A DNA stretch of 7,034 nt from Candidatus Methanoprimaticola hominis. Its GTDB lineage: Archaea; Thermoplasmatota; Thermoplasmata; Methanomassiliicoccales; Methanomethylophilaceae. The stretch lies in the NCBI GenBank assembly GCA_006954465.1, contig LVVU01000120.1, forward strand, positions 1-7,034. Reading direction: 5' to 3'. The position numbers were made by a program, and so were the translations under genes. Below, piece after piece: positions 1-4,743 of this stretch. Every line of letters starts with the position of its first letter. Within the stretch, counting starts at the first letter, position 1. The notes beneath the pieces are model-generated. The model was not told where the DNA came from and made no database searches. It worked only from the letters and a program-made list of their open reading frames with translations.

Positions 1-345
1 GATTGGATCCACGTGTACAACCTCCGTCTGATCAAATACGGTTCGAAGATCTTCGTCGACATGAAGGTCGTCCTGCCACGCAGGATGACGGTTGAGGAGC
101 AGAGCCTGGAGAACAACGAGCTGGTCGAGGCCATCCAGTCCAAGTACGGGGATTCGGTCGAGATCTCGGTCAATCCTGTCCCCTGCATGCCGTACCACTG
201 CAGGTACTGCTCGAGGAACTGCCTCTACAGGATCTGCGACTTCGAACGCGCCATCGAGTGGAACGCCGATGTGCTGTGCACCACGGAGACCCATGTGCCT
301 CACCGTTACGTGATCGTGGAGCACCGCGAGGACGAGCACTTATAA
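1..345 (+). CDS. Cation diffusion facilitator (CDF) transporter, C-terminal fragment with Cys-rich tail
   Basis: The frame is open from base 1 and ends in TAA at 343-345, so this is the last 114 residues of a gene that starts outside the window. The GTG at 13 is internal, not a start. The segment from about residue 3 to 58 reads like the cytosolic dimerisation domain of CDF metal exporters: the VYNLRLIKYGSKIFVDMKVV stretch matches the family pattern of a hydrophobic strand, a Gly turn, then 'vD.h..v'. A helix with the usual 'mtvEEq' start follows, then a final strand ending in 'VEISVNPVPC'. CDF proteins export divalent cations (Zn, Fe, Mn, Co, Cd) using this domain to sense metal. The tail is unusual: six cysteines at fragment residues 62, 67, 70, 74, 79 and 93, plus several histidines, suggest an extra metal or Fe-S site. 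The membrane part is not visible, so the family call rests on the C-domain alone. The next gene starts 22 bp downstream. Confidence 0.72.
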   Translation, partial: DWIHVYNLRLIKYGSKIFVDMKVVLPRRMTVEEQSLENNELVEAIQSKYGDSVEISVNPVPCMPYHCRYCSRNCLYRICDFERAIEWNADVLCTTETHVPHRYVIVEHREDEHL

Positions 346-346
346 C
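339..346 (+). promoter_or_regulatory. Possible TATA box over the CDF stop codon
   Basis: The string CTTATAAC overlaps the TAA stop of the CDF gene and is centred about 25 bp before the ATG at 368. That spacing would give a leaderless transcript of the downstream gene. Against this, a GAGGTG just before that ATG (360-365) looks like a ribosome binding site, which a leaderless mRNA would not contain. The downstream gene may simply be co-transcribed with the CDF gene, so this is a weak call. Confidence 0.25.
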
Positions 347-367
347 CAGGCGAATGGATGAGGTGGC

Positions 368-943
368 ATGGCCGACGAGATCCCCAGTCAGATTTCCGAG
401 GCGGGTCTGGACGATTGGTATTCCGGACTCACCTCCCAGGACCGCGTGAGAACCCGCAGATACCTAGATGGGATCGATACATCATCGGGAGTGGCGCTTC
501 TCAGCGATCTCATTGTCCGCGCGGTGGAGGACCACAACTACAAGCTCGCGGTGACGGCCGGAAGTTTCCTGGACGGCCTGGAGCTCTCGGATTATGACCG
601 CTTCAAGACCACGGAGCTCTATATCGAGGGCCTCTTCGGAGCGGATGAGTACGAGACGGCCAAGGCGATGTGCTGCAGGAATCTCGACCTTTATCCGATC
701 GTCTCCGGAAGGATCGTCGAGGAGAACGGGGGTGTGCCTCAGAAGCTGTCCTGCAGGAACAGGCTCATAGACATCCTGGTCGGAGTGGAGGGCGATTACG
801 ACGACGCCTACGAGGTCCTCGACAGGTATGCCGAGATGGGTCTCATCGACGAGGCCGAGAGGGATCTGCGCAAGCAGAGTCTGAAGATCCACCGCATGCA
901 GAGGTCCTTCGACAACATCTTCAATCTCAAGAAGAGCCGATGA
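368..943 (+). CDS. Hypothetical helical (TPR-like) protein, 191 aa
   Basis: I do not recognise a named family. ATG 368 is the first in-frame start: an in-frame TGA lies at 359-361, and GAGGTG at 360-365 could act as a close ribosome binding site. The product is acidic in its first half, has no signal peptide or membrane segment, and appears almost entirely alpha-helical. Residues 142-163 (GDYDDAYEVLDRYAEMGLIDEA) have the G-D-Y-x-x-A spacing of a tetratricopeptide-like helix pair. An earlier segment at about 86-103 (IEGLFGADEYETAKAMCC) could be another. The last 25 residues turn basic (LRKQSLKIHRMQRS...NLKKSR), which could bind RNA, DNA or an acidic partner. The gene lies 22 bp after the CDF gene and may share its transcript, but nothing else links it to metal transport. 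Its last 17 bp overlap the convergent NIF3-like gene. The gene call is solid; function is unknown. Confidence 0.8.
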   Translation: MADEIPSQISEAGLDDWYSGLTSQDRVRTRRYLDGIDTSSGVALLSDLIVRAVEDHNYKLAVTAGSFLDGLELSDYDRFKTTELYIEGLFGADEYETAKAMCCRNLDLYPIVSGRIVEENGGVPQKLSCRNRLIDILVGVEGDYDDAYEVLDRYAEMGLIDEAERDLRKQSLKIHRMQRSFDNIFNLKKSR

Positions 944-1268
944 GGCTCTTCCAGGGTATCATCGGGATCACATCTATCGCAGGTTCCTCGTAAGGATGGA
1001 TCCCGGATATCCTCTCTATCACATTTTCGAGATCGTTCTCGCGTACCGCGAATTCGATGCGGATCTCATCCGCCTCCTCGATCTCGCCGATCCTGCCCTG
1101 ATACGGGTCGGATCCATCCAACGGCCTCCATGTCCCGTGGACGATCCACCAGCAGAAGCAGCGGTCGTACCCGGGATACAGCGGTTCCATGACCTCGTTG
1201 ACGGAATCCATGAACTCCTGCTCCATCCCGACGGGTATGTTCACCGAGATCCTGTACGCCTTGTCCAT
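927..1268 (-). CDS. Free-standing NIF3/YqfO PII-like domain protein (COG3323 type)
   Basis: The 113-residue product corresponds to the ferredoxin-fold PII/CutA-like domain that is inserted in NIF3/YqfO (GTP cyclohydrolase I type 2-like) proteins, here on its own. Diagnostic stretches are GTWRPLDGSDPYQGRIG at residues 45-61, then EIEEADEIRIEF, and the hallmark HPYEEPAIDV at 91-100 near the C-terminus. This matches the family's '..RPL.G.nPf.G..G..E...E.ri' and 'HPYEEPA.D' patterns. The domain is proposed to trimerise and possibly bind a metal or small ligand, but the biochemical role is not established. ATG 1268 is the only start: an in-frame TGA sits four codons upstream with no alternative start between. 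No clear Shine-Dalgarno sequence precedes it, so translation may depend on the PHP gene, whose stop lies 27 bp upstream on the same strand. Residues 37-41 (CFCWW) place two cysteines close together. The 3' end overlaps the convergent gene by 17 bp. Confidence 0.85.
   Translation of the reverse strand: MDKAYRISVNIPVGMEQEFMDSVNEVMEPLYPGYDRCFCWWIVHGTWRPLDGSDPYQGRIGEIEEADEIRIEFAVRENDLENVIERISGIHPYEEPAIDVIPMIPWKSLIGSS
931..951. other. Hairpin in the overlapping 3' ends of two convergent genes
   Basis: GAAGAGCC (931-938) and GGCTCTTC (944-951) form a perfect 8-bp stem with a five-base loop. The loop contains the TGA stop (941-943) of the hypothetical gene. The right arm continues into the coding end of the minus-strand gene. 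There is no T tract on either strand, so it is not a classical terminator, but it is symmetrical and could serve both genes as a 3'-end or pause structure. Confidence 0.45.
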
Positions 1269-1295
1269 GTGTAGGAATCAACAGGGTCGGAGAAA

Positions 1296-2351
1296 TCACT
1301 TGTTGCGTCCGACCTTGAACGGGAGGTTGAACGGAAGCCCCTGATATGCCGCGAGGGGATTGTCCTTGACCTCGTTGAGGTATGCGGGACGATGCTTCCC
1401 CGGACCGCCGTTGGCGTCGACCTCCTTGATGATGTCGTCGATCGCCTTCATCCTCTCCGGGATCCCGGCGGTCATCCTCTCCGCCCCTTTCTTCAGGAAC
1501 GATGTGCTCAGAACTGTGGCGATGAACGATATGGGGGGCACGACGTAGAGCATCCCGGCGAAGATCCCCGTCGCCTTCTTCAGGTCGCTGATGCTGTTGA
1601 TCTTCTCTATGAGATGGTCCTCGGGCACGCCCCTGAGCTTGCCCTTGAGTGAGCTGTAGAGCATGCGCTGCCCGCCGAGGACTACATCGACGCTCCATTG
1701 GACCTGTCCGAATACTGGAGCTGCCTGTCCGCAGGCCTTCGTGGTCTTGTCGAGGATGGCCTTCCTGAAGTCTTCTGCAGTCGTACCGGGGAATTCGGTC
1801 CAGTTGTAGCCCGTGGTGTACATCGAATGCGCGTCGCTGCCGGAGGTCTCCGCCCATCTGCCGGGATAGCGGTCCATGACCAGTCTGGCGAACATGTTGG
1901 TGTACTTGTCGGGATGTCCTCCGTTGATGACCTCGAATCCGTCGATGTCCAGGTCAAGGATGCGTTCCTTCAGGCCGGGTACATGGAAGCTGAACGGGTG
2001 GGGTGCGATGACGAGTCCGCCCTGTTCGCGGATGATGTCTATGGTCTCCTCCACGGACAGCATGTCGGGGATCCTCTCGGTGAGGAACAATCCGATGATC
2101 TCTCCGTCGGCGGTGGTGACCTCCTCGCCTACGACGACCTCGATGTCGTCGTATTTCTGACGAGCATATCTCTCGGCCAGGAAAGCGCCGTGAGTCTCGT
2201 CGTGATCGGTTATGCAGACCACGTCCATGCCGTTTTCGCGGGCCTTGTCCACCTGCTTATCGGGCTGGACCACCGACTCGGGGAATTTGATGACTCCGAG
2301 CTTCTGGAATCCGGAATATTCCGTATGGAGATGCGTGTCCGCTCTTCCCAT
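1296..2351 (-). CDS. PHP-domain metal-dependent phosphoesterase, 351 aa
   Basis: The first ~200 residues are a polymerase-and-histidinol-phosphatase (PHP) domain with the full set of metal-ligand motifs: D5-T-H7-L-H9, T48-D-H50-D, E76 in VVGEE, P117-H118-P, and G171-S-D173-A-H175. These residues normally hold two or three metal ions and hydrolyse phosphoesters. Stand-alone members include nucleoside 3',5'-bisphosphate and histidinol phosphatases, but the substrate here cannot be read from the sequence. The domain begins five residues after the ATG, which supports the start at 2351. Residues ~215-351 are not part of the PHP core. They include a hydrophobic segment at about 262-286 (GIFAGMLYVVPPISF onward), possibly a membrane or tight packing helix, and a Pro/Gly-rich end. 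A TATA-like box 28 bp upstream of the ATG suggests a leaderless or nearly leaderless mRNA. The NIF3-like gene follows after 27 bp and is probably co-transcribed. Confidence 0.9.
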   Translation of the reverse strand: MGRADTHLHTEYSGFQKLGVIKFPESVVQPDKQVDKARENGMDVVCITDHDETHGAFLAERYARQKYDDIEVVVGEEVTTADGEIIGLFLTERIPDMLSVEETIDIIREQGGLVIAPHPFSFHVPGLKERILDLDIDGFEVINGGHPDKYTNMFARLVMDRYPGRWAETSGSDAHSMYTTGYNWTEFPGTTAEDFRKAILDKTTKACGQAAPVFGQVQWSVDVVLGGQRMLYSSLKGKLRGVPEDHLIEKINSISDLKKATGIFAGMLYVVPPISFIATVLSTSFLKKGAERMTAGIPERMKAIDDIIKEVDANGGPGKHRPAYLNEVKDNPLAAYQGLPFNLPFKVGRNK

Positions 2352-2373
2352 CGCGTGAGGATTCGGCTTGTCC

Positions 2374-2383
2374 TATTAATAAT
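2374..2383 (-). promoter_or_regulatory. TATA box of the PHP / NIF3-like operon
   Basis: On the minus strand this reads ATTATTAATA, an A/T block within G+C-rich surroundings, centred about 28 bp before the PHP start codon. Archaeal transcription starts roughly 22-27 bp after the TATA centre, so the mRNA would begin within a few bases of the ATG. There is no Shine-Dalgarno sequence between them, in keeping with leaderless translation. Confidence 0.6.
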
Positions 2384-2432
2384 GGGCGTCGGAAGCTCCG
2401 ATTCGTCCTGTCGAATATCCCGGTTCGATGAA

Positions 2433-2444
2433 CGGATGCATCCG
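2433..2444. repeat. 12-bp perfect palindrome CGGATGCATCCG
   Basis: A perfect palindrome without spacer, about 80 bp upstream of the PHP start and 50 bp beyond its TATA box. This is the size of a symmetric site for a dimeric regulator. It might also be chance; no second copy was seen in the window. Confidence 0.4.
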
Positions 2445-2497
2445 GGTTAGGAACTGCCTTCCAGGCGATGACAGGAGTCCAAGGATGGTGATACGCC

Positions 2498-2514
2498 GTG
2501 ATATAGAATATCAC
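2498..2514. repeat. Perfect inverted repeat GTGATAT-AGA-ATATCAC
   Basis: Two perfect 7-bp arms around a 3-bp spacer form a 17-bp operator-like site. A half copy, GTGATA, lies at 2488-2493, one helical turn (10 bp) before the left arm. The site abuts the next inverted repeat. It lies about 300 bp before the peroxiredoxin start and 150 bp before the PHP start, so which gene it would control is unclear. Confidence 0.5.
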
Positions 2515-2535
2515 TACGATTATAAGAATCGTTGT
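2513..2535. repeat. Inverted repeat ACGATT-ATAAG-AATCGT
   Basis: Arms ACGATT (2516-2521) and AATCGT (2527-2532) pair perfectly around ATAAG. With one mismatch the pairing extends to 2513-2535. It directly follows, and overlaps by two bases, the 2498-2514 palindrome. A short T run comes after it on the plus strand, but no plus-strand gene lies upstream for it to terminate, so a protein-binding site is more likely than a terminator. Confidence 0.45.
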
Positions 2536-2611
2536 TTTAGATGATAGAAACCAAGTATGAAATTCCGATCAACACAAATGAACGAACCGTACCGGACGAT
2601 TAATTTCAATA

Positions 2612-2634
2612 GTATTTTTGATTCCTAAAAATAC
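2612..2634. repeat. Inverted repeat GTATTTTT-GATTCCT-AAAAATAC
   Basis: Perfect 8-bp arms surround a 7-bp spacer in the A+T-rich part of the intergenic region, followed by a run of six A. The stem is weak as RNA and no gene ends here, so an operator or a DNA-bending element is more plausible than a terminator. The A/T-only arms raise the probability of chance. Confidence 0.4.
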
Positions 2635-2766
2635 AAAAAATTTACAAAATAATCCTTGTTATACATTCTCGTTTCATCTGCTCTCAGAATCTTAGGACAA
2701 CCGTTGAAAAACCGGAATTATTGGATGAGTGGAGTGTGAATAATGGATGATTTTTACATTTCTAGC

Positions 2767-2781
2767 GATAAATAATATTTA
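2767..2781 (+). promoter_or_regulatory. TATA box of the peroxiredoxin gene
   Basis: GATAAATAATATTTA is centred about 40 bp before the ATG at 2815. Transcription would start near 2798-2801, giving a leader of about 15 bases. That leader contains GAGG (2804-2807), seven bases from the ATG, which fits a Shine-Dalgarno sequence. The peroxiredoxin is therefore probably read from a short-leader mRNA, unlike the leaderless PHP and ABCE1 genes. Confidence 0.6.
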
Positions 2782-2814
2782 CAATCAACACATTCGGGAA
2801 CACGAGGATTCTAA

Positions 2815-3546
2815 ATGGACGATAACGTAGAATGCTGTCAGAGGATGCCTCTCATCAACGATGATGCTCCTTCCTTCCGCGCGAACACCACCCAGGGAGA
2901 GATCCACTTCCCTGCCGACTACAAAGGGAAATGGGTAATCCTGTTCTCCCACCCCGCCGACTTCACCCCCGTGTGCACTACCGAGTTCATGACCTTCGCG
3001 TCCATGATCGACGATTTCAAGGCGCTCAACACGGAGCTCATCGGACTCTCCGTCGACTCCCTCTACTCCCACATCGCATGGCTCAGGAAGATCCAGACCA
3101 TGAGCTGGAAGGGAATCAGGAAGCCCGAGGTCACCTTCCCTGTCATCGACGACATCAGCATGGAGATCGCAAAGAAATACGGAATGATCCAGCCCAACGT
3201 CTCCACGACTCAGGCGGTCCGCTCCGTCTTCTTCATCGACCCCAAGGGAAAGATCCGTGCGATGATCTACTACCCCCAGTCCCTCGGAAGGAACTTCGAG
3301 GAGATCAAGAGGGTCATCATCGCCCTTCAGACCGCCGACGCCCAGAACTGCGCCACGCCCGCCAACTGGAAGCCCGGAGACGACGTCATCATGCCCGCTC
3401 CCGGATCCTGCGGCACCGCGAAAGAGCGCGTGGAGACCAAGGAGGAGGGCATCAGGTGCCTCGACTGGTTCCTCTGCTTCAAGCCCGACGCCAACGCCAA
3501 GCCCCACGCGAAGAGGGGAAGGAAGCCCAAGAACCCCGTCGAGTGA
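2815..3546 (+). CDS. Peroxiredoxin (archaeal thioredoxin peroxidase type, Prx6 subfamily), 243 aa
   Basis: The product reduces hydrogen peroxide and organic peroxides in the cytosol. The peroxidatic cysteine is C54 in HPADFTPVCTTEF, with P47, T51 and the conserved R136 completing the active site. A C-terminal cysteine pair, C215 and C221 in CLDWFLC, has the same six-residue spacing as C207/C213 of the Aeropyrum pernix enzyme, whose peroxidatic Cys is C50; this points to resolution by internal disulfides in a ring-shaped oligomer. Extra cysteines are C7, C8, C179 and C199. Family members usually end shortly after the cysteine pair. This one adds a basic Pro/Lys/Arg tail at residues 226-243 containing KRGRKPK, which resembles an AT-hook. 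The gene prefers C-ending codons (CCC, ACC, GTC), a sign of high expression. The start is supported by GAGG seven bases upstream and a TATA box 40 bp upstream. A hairpin lies 14 bp after the stop. Confidence 0.95.
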   Translation: MDDNVECCQRMPLINDDAPSFRANTTQGEIHFPADYKGKWVILFSHPADFTPVCTTEFMTFASMIDDFKALNTELIGLSVDSLYSHIAWLRKIQTMSWKGIRKPEVTFPVIDDISMEIAKKYGMIQPNVSTTQAVRSVFFIDPKGKIRAMIYYPQSLGRNFEEIKRVIIALQTADAQNCATPANWKPGDDVIMPAPGSCGTAKERVETKEEGIRCLDWFLCFKPDANAKPHAKRGRKPKNPVE

Positions 3547-3559
3547 TCTCGATCAAAAA

Positions 3560-3578
3560 GCCGGGGCGATCCCCCGGC
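3560..3578. terminator. Bidirectional terminator-like hairpin between peroxiredoxin and ABCE1
   Basis: GCCGGGG (3560-3566) and CCCCGGC (3572-3578) form a perfect 7-bp G+C stem with a 5-base loop. On the minus strand the stem is followed at once by CTTTTTGATC, a T tract suited to ending ABCE1 transcripts. On the plus strand it is followed by a looser T-rich stretch (ACCTTTCCGTATTTTC) after the peroxiredoxin gene. The position between two convergent stop codons supports shared use. Confidence 0.7.
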
Positions 3579-3604
3579 ACCTTTCCGTATTTTCTCAGAA
3601 GATG

Positions 3605-3640
3605 GGATCCGATGGCGGACGCGATGCCCGCCACCGATCC
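3605..3640. other. Second, imperfect hairpin just past the ABCE1 stop
   Basis: TGGCGG (3613-3618) pairs with CCGCCA (3628-3633), and after a small internal loop GGATC (3605-3609) pairs with GATCC (3636-3640). The structure begins two bases beyond the ABCE1 stop codon in its 3' untranslated region and precedes the terminator hairpin. It could act in mRNA 3'-end protection, but this is inference from pairing alone. Confidence 0.4.
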
Positions 3641-3642
3641 GT

Positions 3643-4743
3643 TCAGTTGCTGGCGTAGTAGTATTCGCCCTTGGATTTCTGCTCCCTGTCCAGCCTGGAT
3701 TCGGGCTTGTTGATCCTGGGGCGGTGCGTGTCGGCATCCCTGCGGAAGGTGATGTCGACCGCGGAGAGGAACTTGTTCATTCCGTCGCGCATTTCGAACG
3801 GACCCTCTCCGATACTGTGGTGTCCCGGCTCCCCGCCGAAGACCATCATCGAATCGGAGACCATGTCGAGGAAGTAGATGTCGTGGTCGACGACCATGGC
3901 GCTGCGTCCGGATTTCTCCATCATGCGCCTGATCGTCTTCGCGGCATTCATCCTCTGGTTCGAGTCGAGGTATGCGGAAGGTTCGTCGAACAGGTAGATG
4001 TCCGCCTCGGTGGCGAGGCACAGGGTGATGGCCACGCGCTGCAGCTCTCCTCCGGAGAGCTTGGAGACGCTCTTGTCCATCAGGTACTTGATCCCCAGGG
4101 GTTCGATGACCTCTCCGTTGAAGAAGCTGGTGTTGACGGTGTCGTAGGCCTTGGCGAACAGCAGGTCCCTGACGGTCCCGTCGAAATCGGCGGAGATGTA
4201 CTGGGGCTTGTACGAGACCTTGACCTTGTTGTCTATCTCGCCTTCATCGGGCTTGATGATCCCGGCGAGCATCTTGACCAGGGTGGTCTTTCCCGTGGCG
4301 TTCGGTCCGACGATTCCGACGGATTCCCCGATCTTGACCGATCCGCCTGTGATGTCCAGCTCGAATTCCCCGAAGTCCTTCTTCAGGCTCTTGAAGGAGA
4401 TCAGGTCGGCGGTCTGCCAGTCGCCGCGGGGCGGGGAGGCCTCGAACTCGATGGGCCTGTCCCTGAATCTGATGTTCTCCTCGGGAAGGTATCCGTCCAG
4501 ATAGACGTTGATGGCGGTCCTCACCTGTCTGGCGAGGGTGAACACTCCGTAAGCCCCCTCGGAACCGTAGACGACGTTGACGTTGTCGGCAAGGAAATCC
4601 AGGATGGCCAGATCGTGCTCGATGACCATGACCTGCTTCTCGACGCTCAGGTCCTTGATGAGGCGGGCCATCTTGACCCTCTGATAGATATCGAGGTACG
4701 ATGTGGGCTCGTCGAAGAAGTAGACGTCGGCGTCCTTCATCAT
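3643..4743 (-). CDS. abce1: ABCE1 C-terminal part: rest of NBD1, hinge, NBD2
   Basis: This 366-residue frame starts at an ATG-ATG that lies exactly where homology resumes. It carries NBD1 Walker B (VYFFDEPTSYLD, residues 7-18) and H-loop (IEHD, 41-44), the hinge (about 70-110), then NBD2 with Walker A GPNATGKTT (146-154), signature LSGGELQRV (229-237), Walker B IYLFDEPSAYLD (249-260) and H-loop VDHD (285-288). The C-terminus, FRRDADTHRPRINKPES..LDREQKSKGEYYY, is the conserved ABCE1 ending and shows the gene is complete at this side. An AGAGGG six bases before ATG 4743 could by chance act as a ribosome binding site. A protein beginning here would lack NBD1 Walker A and signature, so it could not form both ATP sites alone. 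It should be read as the second part of one ABCE1 gene. Terminator hairpins follow at 3640-3560. Confidence 0.82.
   Translation of the reverse strand: MMKDADVYFFDEPTSYLDIYQRVKMARLIKDLSVEKQVMVIEHDLAILDFLADNVNVVYGSEGAYGVFTLARQVRTAINVYLDGYLPEENIRFRDRPIEFEASPPRGDWQTADLISFKSLKKDFGEFELDITGGSVKIGESVGIVGPNATGKTTLVKMLAGIIKPDEGEIDNKVKVSYKPQYISADFDGTVRDLLFAKAYDTVNTSFFNGEVIEPLGIKYLMDKSVSKLSGGELQRVAITLCLATEADIYLFDEPSAYLDSNQRMNAAKTIRRMMEKSGRSAMVVDHDIYFLDMVSDSMMVFGGEPGHHSIGEGPFEMRDGMNKFLSAVDITFRRDADTHRPRINKPESRLDREQKSKGEYYYASN

Larger units (their letters stand above)
2384..2814. other. Long intergenic region, A+T-rich in its right two thirds
   Basis: No supportable gene lies here. The left part (to about 2500) has ordinary base composition. 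From about 2500 to 2814 the DNA is strongly A+T-rich, with many A and T runs, unlike the flanking coding DNA. It contains four inverted repeats (listed separately), a repeated 9-mer ATCAACACA (2568-2576 and 2784-2792), and the peroxiredoxin promoter at the right end. Divergent genes flank it, so it is best read as the control region for both, mainly for the peroxiredoxin. An undetected small RNA cannot be excluded. Confidence 0.6.

Noticed and set aside
2419..2446. CCCGG...CCGGG pairing with a GGTTCGA-like string, reminiscent of a tRNA T-arm.
   Set aside because: No acceptor, D or anticodon arm can be fitted around it; the inner 12-bp palindrome explains most of the symmetry.
1698..2450. A 250-aa plus-strand frame opposite the PHP gene.
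   Set aside because: The opposite strand carries complete PHP metal-binding motifs; this frame is its codon-position shadow.
2557..2628. A 23-codon plus-strand frame in the A+T-rich intergenic region.
   Set aside because: No ribosome binding site, no recognisable features, and within chance expectation for its length.
2743..2775. Ten-codon frame MDDFYISSDK with GGAG eight bases upstream, resembling the MDD start of the peroxiredoxin.
   Set aside because: It overlaps the TATA box that best explains peroxiredoxin transcription, so it would not be on that mRNA, and it is too short to assess.
2785..3507. A 240-aa minus-strand frame opposite the peroxiredoxin.
   Set aside because: Shadow of a strongly biased gene; composition is typical antisense and the peroxiredoxin active site is unmistakable on the plus strand.
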